Assembly: GCA_905235815.1 (NCBI GenBank)
Contig: CAJOMT010000102.1
Location: forward strand, 1-7,219
Direction of reading: 5' to 3'
DNA: 7,219 nt
DNA from: an uncultured Clostridia bacterium
GTDB lineage: Bacteria; Bacillota; Clostridia; Christensenellales; Borkfalkiaceae
The position numbers and the translations under genes are program-made. How positions within the stretch are numbered: the first letter of the stretch is position 1; the number at the start of each line of letters is the position of its first letter. Under the pieces are notes generated by a model. It saw only the letters and a list, made by a program, of their open reading frames with translations. It ran no database searches and had not been told where the DNA came from. This document shows, piece by piece, positions 1-5,128 of this stretch.

Positions 1-1034
1 GTTGTCGTGTCGCAATCATACAAGTTGAGCGTACAGCCGCTTTGAACCGTAATGACGGAAATGCAAACGTTGGACGCCGCCGCAATCACATGCCCGTTAA
101 GACAAAGATTAGTCGTGCCTGACGGCACGTTCCACGTTCTGTCTATCGTCACGTCCGCAGTCAGGTAATAATTTCCCGCCGAAGTCGGCAAACTGTCGGT
201 CGCCGTAAAAGTGACATCGTTGTGCGTATGTCCTGTCGGTTGCGGGTCGCCGCCCTGCCCTTGTTCTTGCTCGTCACCCGAGCCGCTGCTTTCGTCTTCG
301 CTGTAAAACGCTGCGAATTCATAATACGGGCTCGCGCTTGTGCACTTAAACCCTGCGGGGGAAGAGCCGCCGGGCAGGGCTATAACAGACAAATCTCTAG
401 ATGCGCTCTGGTATTTAAACTGTTCCTTAAAGACGAAAAGCCAGTTAGCCGAATCGTATTCGGGCTCGACGACGGTATATGTTCCCGCGTCGATTATGGC
501 GGTAATCGTACCGGAGGAACCGGAATATCTAATCGTCGACTCACTCTCGAAGATAATACTGCTGCCGATAAAATACTTGCCACCAACCTGAGCCGGTCCG
601 CCGGACGCGGTGTAATAGTACGACCCGCCTCCCAGCATAGATCGCAGCGACATATTGTCGTTGGTAAAGTGAATTCCATTCTCTCTCCACGCCCCGTTAC
701 TGAATAAACTATAGTATAATCCGTCTTCGTCGAATTCATAGATAAGGTAGATAGTTTCATCGGTGGAGAAATCCGTCCAACTCTTTATCTTGTCATAAGA
801 AACGGACATAAAGCACGGGAACAGATCCGCCGTCGGACGCTTGGAGTTATTCGGCACCATATCCGAAGTCGCTTTGATGATAGGATAATCGCTTAGTACT
901 TGCGTTTCCTCTGCATTTGCCACATTGCCAACCTTCGAGACGGATGCCGTCAAACCGACGAACATCATAAGGGCAAACACGAGCACGGATATCAAAACCG
1001 AAATCGCTATTTGTCTTTTGTTAGTTCTTTCCAT
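1..1034 (-). CDS. Secreted surface protein with 'LCLNGH' beta-helix-type module, 3' end outside window
   Basis: The open frame starts at an ATG at 1034 and stays open for 344 codons to the left edge, so the C-terminus is missing. An AGGGGG ribosome binding site lies seven bases upstream of the ATG. Residues 1-41 form a signal peptide: basic start (MERTNKRQ), long hydrophobic core, and an ANA cleavage site before Glu42. Residues 44 to about 242 are a Ser/Gly/Tyr-rich domain I do not recognise. An acidic, Gln/Gly-rich linker follows (about 243-267), then a module with 'YYLTADVTI', 'TTNLCLNGHVI' and 'GCTLNLYDC'. From memory, this last pattern recurs in large surface proteins of Clostridia as a right-handed beta-helix-like repeat that may bind carbohydrate or act as an adhesin. 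Secretion is well supported; the ligand and the means of wall attachment cannot be seen. It has its own spacer upstream and is probably transcribed separately from the aquaporin operon. Confidence 0.85.
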   Translation of the reverse strand, partial: MERTNKRQIAISVLISVLVFALMMFVGLTASVSKVGNVANAEETQVLSDYPIIKATSDMVPNNSKRPTADLFPCFMSVSYDKIKSWTDFSTDETIYLIYEFDEDGLYYSLFSNGAWRENGIHFTNDNMSLRSMLGGGSYYYTASGGPAQVGGKYFIGSSIIFESESTIRYSGSSGTITAIIDAGTYTVVEPEYDSANWLFVFKEQFKYQSASRDLSVIALPGGSSPAGFKCTSASPYYEFAAFYSEDESSGSGDEQEQGQGGDPQPTGHTHNDVTFTATDSLPTSAGNYYLTADVTIDRTWNVPSGTTNLCLNGHVIAAASNVCISVITVQSGCTLNLYDCDTT

Positions 1035-1099
1035 AAAAGAACCCCCTGTTTTTTAAATGTCGAGAACCAACCCGACTACACCGTATGTGCGCGTATATC

Positions 1100-1132
1100 T
1101 TTATTTCGCGCACGCGCCGCGCGAGAAATAAA
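1100..1132. repeat. GC-rich inverted repeat in the spacer before the surface protein gene
   Basis: TTTATTTCGCGC at 1100-1111 pairs with GCGCG plus AAATAAA at 1119-1132, with a two-base bulge (1124-1125) and a seven-base loop. It lies in the probable leader or promoter region of the surface protein gene that starts at 1034. It is not followed by a T-run on either strand, so a terminator is unlikely; an operator or leader structure is possible. Its last bases overlap the next inverted repeat. Confidence 0.4.
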
Positions 1133-1175
1133 ATCGCATTACGAAAAATGCGTTTACGTTATTATGCGATTTTAT
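1128..1175 (-). terminator. Perfect 12-bp inverted repeat, probable terminator region for aqpZ
   Basis: ATAAAATCGCAT (1128-1139) and ATGCGATTTTAT (1164-1175) are perfect inverted copies around a 24-base loop. Nested within is a competing short hairpin, CGCATT (1135-1140) with AATGCG (1147-1152). Read on the minus strand the short hairpin is followed by ATTTTATTTC, a modest U-tract, which fits a terminator for the operon ending at 1227. The long and short pairings exclude each other. Confidence 0.45.
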
Positions 1176-1182
1176 GGCAAAC

Positions 1183-1209
1183 AGGACCGCCCCTTTCCGA
1201 GACGGTCCT
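1183..1209. terminator. Hairpin just after aqpZ, possibly a bidirectional terminator
   Basis: AGGACCG (1183-1189) pairs with CGGTCCT (1203-1209), with possible inner pairs. It begins 17 bases past the aqpZ stop. On the minus strand the tail is weak (TGTTTGCC). On the plus strand it is followed by ATCTTTTTG, a better U-tract, although no plus-strand gene is seen entering from the left. Confidence 0.5.
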
Positions 1210-1226
1210 ATCTTTTTGTTAAATAA

Positions 1227-1934
1227 CTATTCCGCCTTATTGGTGTTCAGCACCTTGTAGAGAACGGCAGCCAAAGCCGCGCCCGCCAAAGGAGCCACGA
1301 TGAACATCCACACCTGCGCCAGCGCTTCCGTCGTTCCGTTGTAGATGAGCGCGGAGAAAGCCGTAGCAATACTTCTTGCAGGATTGACTGACGTACCCGT
1401 AAGGTTGATACCGATAAGGTGAACCAGCGTTAAGGTAAGACCGATTACGATGCCCGCGATTTTACCCGTTCCCGCCTTTTCGTCGGTTACGTTCAATATC
1501 GTATACACGAAAATGCAAGTAAGAACGATTTCGGTAAGGAGCGCGCCGATAACGCCGCCCGTCGTAAGACCGTTTGCGCCGAAACCTACGGCGTAGTTGC
1601 ACGCGTCGCCGAGCGGATTGACGTTTGCCATTTTGAAAATACCGAATACGAGCGCCGCGCCGGCAAATCCGCCGAGAATTTGCGCCACGACGTAAACGAT
1701 AAATTCTTTACCGCTCATACGCTTGGTAAGCAAGCATCCGAGAGAAACGGCGGGGTTGATATGGCAACCGCTCACTCTGCCCACGGAATACGCCATTGCG
1801 ACGATGGAAAGACCAAACGCCAACGACGTTGCCACTAAACTTCCGCCGGTTGCGCCCGCAACGCCGCAAGCGGCGAAAACAAGCACGAACGTGCCGATAC
1901 ATTCGGCAATTGCTTTTTTGCATAAATTATTCAT
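1227..1934 (-). CDS. aqpZ: AqpZ-type aquaporin (MIP family water channel)
   Basis: This is an integral membrane channel of 235 residues, a normal length for the family, with six hydrophobic helices. Both half-helix signature motifs are intact: NPA at 60-62 in 'SGCHINPAVSLG' and NPA at 184-186 in 'TSVNPARS'. The four residues of the aromatic/arginine filter of E. coli AqpZ (Phe43, His174, Thr183, Arg189) correspond to Phe40, His172, Thr181 and Arg187 here. This favours a water-selective channel over a glycerol facilitator. The ATG at 1934 has a GGAGG ribosome binding site eight bases upstream, and the gene starts 27 bp after the preceding gene stops. It is the last gene of an apparent operon with the MscS-type channel, which suggests a role in rapid water movement during osmotic change. 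That role is inferred from context. Confidence 0.95.
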   Translation of the reverse strand: MNNLCKKAIAECIGTFVLVFAACGVAGATGGSLVATSLAFGLSIVAMAYSVGRVSGCHINPAVSLGCLLTKRMSGKEFIVYVVAQILGGFAGAALVFGIFKMANVNPLGDACNYAVGFGANGLTTGGVIGALLTEIVLTCIFVYTILNVTDEKAGTGKIAGIVIGLTLTLVHLIGINLTGTSVNPARSIATAFSALIYNGTTEALAQVWMFIVAPLAGAALAAVLYKVLNTNKAE

Positions 1935-1938
1935 TGAT

Positions 1939-1953
1939 AAAACCTCCGGTTTT
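1939..1953 (-). promoter_or_regulatory. Small hairpin enclosing the aqpZ ribosome binding site
   Basis: AAAACC and GGTTTT flank a three-base centre, so the GGAGG ribosome binding site of aqpZ lies across the loop and one arm of a six-bp hairpin. The stem is short and AT-rich, so it may only weakly mask the site; translation arriving from the gene ending at 1962 could open it. This would give translational coupling. The palindrome is seen; its function is inferred. Confidence 0.25.
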
Positions 1954-1961
1954 TTTTAATA

Positions 1962-2868
1962 TCAGTCGGTATACGTATCGCCGCAACGGGGACACGTGTA
2001 CGTTATTCTTCCGTCCTCTCCCAAAACGCCTTCGTATTCATGTCCGACGGATTCGAGAACAACAATCTTTTTATCCGTATAATTTTTGCCTTGGTAGGTC
2101 GTTTCCGCGGTATAGGTGATGCTGCCGTCTTCTTCACAGGCTGGCTCTACCGTCTTTCTTGTGACGGTGGCGTTGAGAACCAGGCTCTCCCCGCCTTTCG
2201 TATCCGTAAAGGTAACCGTTGCGGCGGTAAAATCGTCGTTCCAGGTCCACACGCCGCCCGCAAAGTCATAGTCAGGCAACAATATCTGCGAAACGGCATA
2301 CGTCTTGCCGTTCACCATCAGGTAGAAATACAAATCCTTGGGCTCGTCCACCGTAAAGGTGTACTCGGCAGAAGTATCCACTCCGTCTTTGGAAAAGACA
2401 ACGTTCCCTTTTGCATCCTTGGCAATCAGGGTGTAGAATTCATTTGCTTTAAGTTCCGCTTTTCGCACCGAAACAACAACTTCCGTGCCTTGCATACGGG
2501 ATACGATGTCCCCCTTATCGTTCGGCTCGGTGGCGGTAAATGCCGAGACTTCCGCAAAAACTTTTTCTTCGTTTTTGACCGTAAGGAAGTATTCCTTGCC
2601 CGATTCGAGATTGTCAAAAGTTAAAAGCAAACTGTCTTGTTTTATTTCTTGCTCTAAATAAACCCCGTCGTCACCCGTTAAAACCGCAAAAATAGGCTTA
2701 ACAAAGTCTTCTTCCTGCGCCCCGCTCATTTCAACCTTAAAAGTAAGGCTGGTCATACTTGCCATTAAAAGCGAAAGGTTTATCGTAAGCGTGCTGAGAA
2801 AGGCTGCCACCACGACGACAGCCGCTGCCACGCCGGCAGCCACCGCCCCCGCTAGCGCGCCGACCCCC
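1962..2868 (-). CDS. 3' part of frameshifted membrane-anchored protein: TM segment, Fn3-like ectodomain, CxxCG tail
   Basis: This part continues the gene that starts at 3141, in the frame reached if one G is removed from the G8 tract at 2864-2871. The rejoined protein has 392 residues. Numbered on that protein, about 98-125 is an Ala/Val/Leu-rich membrane helix. Residues about 130-207 look like a fibronectin type III domain ('TFDNLESGKEYFLTV', ending 'AFTATE'), and about 213-285 is a second beta-rich domain. Residues 296-392 resemble the repeat common in clostridial surface proteins: 'GGVWTWNDDFTAATVTF', then 'EDGSITYTAETTYQGKNYTD', ending 'TYTCPRCGDTYTD' with the CPRC pair at 383-386. Only one repeat copy is present. 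A GTG at 2843 could formally start this frame, but it has no ribosome binding site and lies inside the membrane-helix coding region. The protein is probably single-pass with the beta domains outside; its function is unknown. Confidence 0.75.
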
Positions 2869-3141
2869 CCCGCCGCCGATAGAGGCGGAAGTCGCGGACG
2901 CCGTCGAAGATGATAAGGACAGGTCTATATTCGCATTGTCGCCTTCGCTTTCTTCCTCGCGGACGACCTTTTGATCGTCATACGTCTCGGAAACGGAGAT
3001 CATCTCGCCTTGCGCCGACTTTTCCCATTCGCTTATATAGTCGGTGCGGTCGTTGTCAAAAGAAACTTTCCCTTCGTTGACGAAGGACTGTGACACGCCG
3101 TCCGAATTGATTATCCCGTATGAATTCAGTTCGTCTTTCAC
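2737..3141 (-). CDS. 5' part of the same frameshifted gene: acidic N-terminal region
   Basis: The GTG at 3141 is the only plausible start: an in-frame TAG lies four codons upstream with no other start between, and an AGGA ribosome binding site sits seven bases before the GTG. The start is 19 bp past the mscS stop, so the two genes are probably co-transcribed. Residues 1-88 are polar and acidic (for example 'REEESEGDNANID', then a Ser/Thr-rich run) and reach the glycine codons of the G8 tract. In the sequence as given, translation past the tract enters a Gly/Arg/Cys-rich stretch with no membrane helix and stops at 2737 after 134 codons. That tail looks like out-of-frame reading of the Ala/Val membrane helix. 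If the shift is real, the short product would be soluble and probably non-functional. With seven G it joins the part ending at 1962. Confidence 0.7.
   Translation of the reverse strand: MKDELNSYGIINSDGVSQSFVNEGKVSFDNDRTDYISEWEKSAQGEMISVSETYDDQKVVREEESEGDNANIDLSLSSSTASATSASIGGGGGRRASGGGGCRRGSGCRRGGSLSQHAYDKPFAFNGKYDQPYF
2864..2871 (-). repeat. Homopolymer tract of eight G, site of the frameshift
   Basis: Eight C on the plus strand (G8 in the transcript) encode part of a short glycine run just before the membrane helix. Coding before the tract is in one frame and recognisable coding after it is in the frame reached by dropping one base. Tracts of this length are known to slip during replication and are used for phase variation in some bacteria. 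They are also common places for sequencing errors. Confidence 0.8.
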
Positions 3142-3160
3142 GATTCTATCCTACCCGCAA

Positions 3161-4198
3161 TCAAAGGCTATTGTCGTCTTCCGCGAGCCCACGGCTGCTC
3201 TCACGCTGTTCCGCCACAAAGGTCTGCGCATCTATCTGCTGTTTCTTGGTAGTGCCTTCGAAACTGGTCGGTTGATTGAGAACAATCTGCGGGAAAGGAA
3301 TATTGATATTGTTCTTATCGAAAAGCAATTTGAACTGACGGTTCATGTCGCGTTCGACCTGATATCTCGCGCCCTCTTCGCAATATGCGGCGAAACGGAG
3401 TACGACGGCAGAATCGGCAAGTTGGGAAACACCCTTGTAGTAAGGACCGTCCTTAATGTCGGGGATTGCCTCCTTGATCTCGTTAAAGTGCTCTTTCAAG
3501 ATGGATTCCACCCTTTCGAGCGACTCGCCGTACTCAATGCTCATGTCGCAAATCGCGAGAGAAAGCTGATTAGTCATGTTGACGACGTCTTTCAGGTTGG
3601 AGTTATTGATTATCTTTATATTGCCGCTCGTGTCAACAATCTGCGTAGTGCGAATTCCGATATCCTTCACCGTGCCGCGGAAACCGTTGTACACGATGAT
3701 ATCGCCCACGTCGAAAACGCCTTCAAAGACGATGAACAGCCCCGCCAATATGTCGGTGATAAGGGGTTGCGCACCGAGACCGACGACCAATCCTAAAATT
3801 CCGATGCCTGCGAGAATCGTAGTGGTATCTACGCCGAATGCTTTCAAAACGAAGAACGCCAGCACGATGACCGCCACATATTTGATAAGGCTGCTTACGA
3901 TATCCACAATCGCCTTGCCTTTCTTCAAGGGCTCTGCGAGCAGGCGCAGTACCGTGCGCAGGATATAACTTGCACCGAGAAAGAATACGAAGTAGCTGAC
4001 AATGCGAATAACGGTATTGTACTCCGCGGCTTGATTAAAGAAATTCAAACTGCGCCAGAACATATTCATCGGGCTGAACATCAACGACCCGAACGCCATC
4101 AAAATGACGTAGGCGATTAAGATGAGATATCCAACGCATTTTAGCGCGAACCCCAAGGTGAACTTGAAGTCCTTAAAGTAAGTTTTGATCGATTTCAT
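3161..4198 (-). CDS. mscS: MscS-family small-conductance mechanosensitive channel
   Basis: This 345-residue membrane protein would open under membrane tension to release solutes during osmotic downshock. Hydrophobic helices lie at about 17-41, 64-87 and 100-122. They are followed by the Gly/Ala-rich pore helix of the family at about 125-160 ('AGIGILGLVVGLGAQPL', then 'DILAGLFIVFEG') and the beta domain with 'GDIIVYNGFRGTVKDIGIR'. A cytoplasmic alpha/beta vestibule domain follows, then a polar tail from about 310. E. coli MscS has 286 residues; the extra length here is a longer N-terminal membrane region and the tail. The ATG at 4198 is chosen because AAGGAG lies six bases upstream; an in-frame GTG at 4222 has no such site and would add eight polar residues. 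It is the first gene of the operon, with a promoter at 4258-4286. The symbol denotes the family; orthology to E. coli mscS is not tested. Confidence 0.93.
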   Translation of the reverse strand: MKSIKTYFKDFKFTLGFALKCVGYLILIAYVILMAFGSLMFSPMNMFWRSLNFFNQAAEYNTVIRIVSYFVFFLGASYILRTVLRLLAEPLKKGKAIVDIVSSLIKYVAVIVLAFFVLKAFGVDTTTILAGIGILGLVVGLGAQPLITDILAGLFIVFEGVFDVGDIIVYNGFRGTVKDIGIRTTQIVDTSGNIKIINNSNLKDVVNMTNQLSLAICDMSIEYGESLERVESILKEHFNEIKEAIPDIKDGPYYKGVSQLADSAVVLRFAAYCEEGARYQVERDMNRQFKLLFDKNNINIPFPQIVLNQPTSFEGTTKKQQIDAQTFVAEQRESSRGLAEDDNSL

Positions 4199-4257
4199 AA
4201 GTTTCTCCTTCATGTTTTTCACGCTTTTGTATTTGAACGCACGAATAACACGTTATT

Positions 4258-4286
4258 ATTTTAACTCAAAAATTTAAATTTGTAAA
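4258..4286 (-). promoter_or_regulatory. Sigma-A-type promoter for the mscS operon
   Basis: On the minus strand, TTTACA (4281-4286) and TAAAAT (4258-4263) are separated by exactly 17 bases. Each box differs from consensus at one position. The predicted start of transcription is near 4251, giving a leader of about 50 bases before the ATG at 4198. The DNA upstream is very AT-rich, which could act as an UP element. Confidence 0.65.
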
Positions 4287-4317
4287 TCCTTTTATCCTAC
4301 AAAATGCAACAAAATAC

Positions 4318-4349
4318 CATAAATATAACAAAAATATGACATAAATATA
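4318..4349. repeat. Direct repeat CATAAATATA upstream of the mscS promoter
   Basis: CATAAATATA occurs at 4318-4327 and again at 4340-4349, 22 bases apart from start to start, about two turns of the helix. This could be a paired regulator site or part of an AT-rich UP element. The base composition is so skewed that chance is also likely. Confidence 0.25.
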
Positions 4350-4426
4350 GTATATAAATAAATAGACAATAAACTTAAAAAACAAATTATCTGTTTTTTT
4401 GCGCCGTTTTGGTCTTATTTGTCACA

Positions 4427-4452
4427 AAAGACGCTTGAAAACCAAGCGCTTT
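4427..4452 (-). terminator. Hairpin downstream of the uxaB relic, weak terminator candidate
   Basis: On the minus strand AAAGCGCTTG pairs with CAAGCG and CTTT around a five-base loop, with one bulged base at 4431. It is followed by only a short T stretch (TTTTG). It may have ended the transcript of the relic, or arrived with the sequence that replaced the gene's 3' end. Confidence 0.4.
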
Positions 4453-4465
4453 GAAAATTTAGTTT

Positions 4466-4857
4466 TTACCTTAAAATGTATGAAATGCCGTCGAAACTCT
4501 CAAACTTATCTTCGCCGTTAAAGCAGATACCCGCCTCGGTAGTGTTGGAAACTATTATCTTCAAGTCCTTGTCTTTGGCGTAGGAAATTATACCTTTCAT
4601 ATGCAAAAAACGGGTCTATAACTTCGTTAACGCAATTTATTTTATATACGTCCTCTACCGCCTCGCCGTCTTTCACGCCGCTTAAAACGATATGATATTT
4701 ATTGTTCTGTCTTTCAAAGCGTTCGAGCGAACCGAACGAAATGGGCTTTACGATATACACGCCGTAATCTCCGCCCTCTTCGTTCAGTGTATTAAAACAC
4801 GCGTCAACGAACGTGCGTAAAAAAATTTCCTTCGCCGTATTGAATTATTTTTATCAT
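4466..4857 (-). pseudogene. uxaB: Tagaturonate reductase (uxaB) N-terminal relic with frameshifts and 3' deletion
   Basis: An ATG at 4857, with AGGAG eight bases upstream, opens 'MIKIIQYGEGNF', matching the nucleotide-binding start of UxaB ('IIQFGEGNFLRAFVDW' in E. coli). Frame breaks at a T7 run (4819-4825), where one T is extra, and 'LRTFVDACFNTLNEEGG' continues in the next frame. That frame carries 'YHIVLSGVKDGEAVEDVYKI' and 'VNEVIDPF'. A second break at about 4600-4615 leads to 'LKIIVSNTTEAGICF', matching the family's 'SNTTEAGI' motif, then 'GISY' where E. coli has 'VSYPAKLT'. Similarity stops there (about 4478) and a stop codon follows at 4466. About 125 of some 480 residues remain, so the catalytic C-terminal domain is gone. 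Intact UxaB reduces tagaturonate to altronate with NADH in galacturonate catabolism. The neighbouring GH28 gene fits the same pathway. The promoter and ribosome binding site still look usable. Confidence 0.88.
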
Positions 4858-4871
4858 AGCTTTTTCTCCTG

Positions 4872-4917
4872 TTTTTAATTATAGAACTTAAACTTTGCAA
4901 AAAAATATAATTAAAAA
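4872..4917. repeat. 12-bp AT-only inverted repeat in the uxaB relic leader
   Basis: TTTTTAATTATA (4872-4883) and TATAATTAAAAA (4906-4917) are perfect inverted copies 22 bases apart. They lie between the predicted promoter and the ribosome binding site of the uxaB relic. This could be an operator for a dimeric regulator or a leader hairpin, but only A and T are involved, so chance is plausible. Confidence 0.3.
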
Positions 4918-4918
4918 T

Positions 4919-4947
4919 TCTATAAATATTATAGTATCTTTCGTCAA
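4919..4947 (-). promoter_or_regulatory. Sigma-A-type promoter of the uxaB relic
   Basis: TTGACG (4942-4947) and TATAGA (4919-4924) on the minus strand are spaced by 17 bases, with AT-rich sequence between them. The boxes begin right after the T-run of the preceding terminator, so this is a separate transcription unit. The predicted leader is about 50-60 bases. Confidence 0.5.
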
Positions 4948-4948
4948 C

Positions 4949-4999
4949 AAAAAAAAGCGTCGAAGAAATAGCCGCCTTATGCGGATTTTCTTCCGGCGC
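4949..4999 (-). terminator. Strong intrinsic terminator ending the GH28 transcription unit
   Basis: On the minus strand GGAAGAAA pairs with TTTCTTC (arms 4987-4993 and 4962-4968) and CCGC pairs with GCGG around a five-base loop. A further GCG/CGC pair closes the base, and a run of eight T follows (4949-4956). This is a textbook Rho-independent shape. The only intact gene upstream is GH28, whose stop is about 110 bases before the hairpin. Confidence 0.75.
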
Positions 5000-5097
5000 A
5001 TATATGGGTCTTATTTTTAAATGTAAAGTCGGGCTTTCTCCGCTGCAATACAGAAAATTACAGAATTCCAAAACGTAGCCTAAGTCAATTCAAAATC

Positions 5098-5128
5098 TTC
5101 TGTAACTTGTTTAATTTACGTTACAGAA
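5098..5128 (-). terminator. 9-bp hairpin spanning the GH28 stop codon
   Basis: TTCTGTAAC (5098-5106) and GTTACAGAA (5120-5128) are perfect inverted copies with a 13-base loop that contains the TAA stop of the GH28 gene. On the minus strand the tail is GATTTTG, a weak U-tract. It could be a leaky terminator or a 3'-end stabilising structure ahead of the stronger terminator at 4949-4999. Confidence 0.4.

Noticed and set aside
222..707. Plus-strand open frame opposite the secreted protein gene
   Set aside because: The minus frame has a signal peptide, ribosome binding site and recognisable module; the plus frame has no such support.
2040..2624. Plus-strand open frame opposite the Fn3-like protein
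   Set aside because: It mirrors the recognisable minus-strand coding and encodes nothing family-like.
3044..3796. Plus-strand open frame opposite mscS
   Set aside because: The minus strand encodes a clear MscS channel over the same bases; the plus frame is a by-product of its codon use.
4199..4222. Alternative GTG start for mscS at 4222
   Set aside because: It has no ribosome binding site; AAGGAG sits correctly spaced before the ATG at 4198.
4318..4370. AT-rich repeats as a possible replication origin or attachment site
   Set aside because: There are no DnaA boxes, integrase gene or tRNA end nearby; two copies of a ten-base AT-rich word are not enough.
5000..5095. Minus-strand open stretch reading 'SGESPTLHLKIRPIYAPEEN' between GH28 and the uxaB relic
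   Set aside because: It has no good start or ribosome binding site, runs straight through the strong terminator hairpin, and I recognise no family. It may be relic coding sequence, but this cannot be supported.
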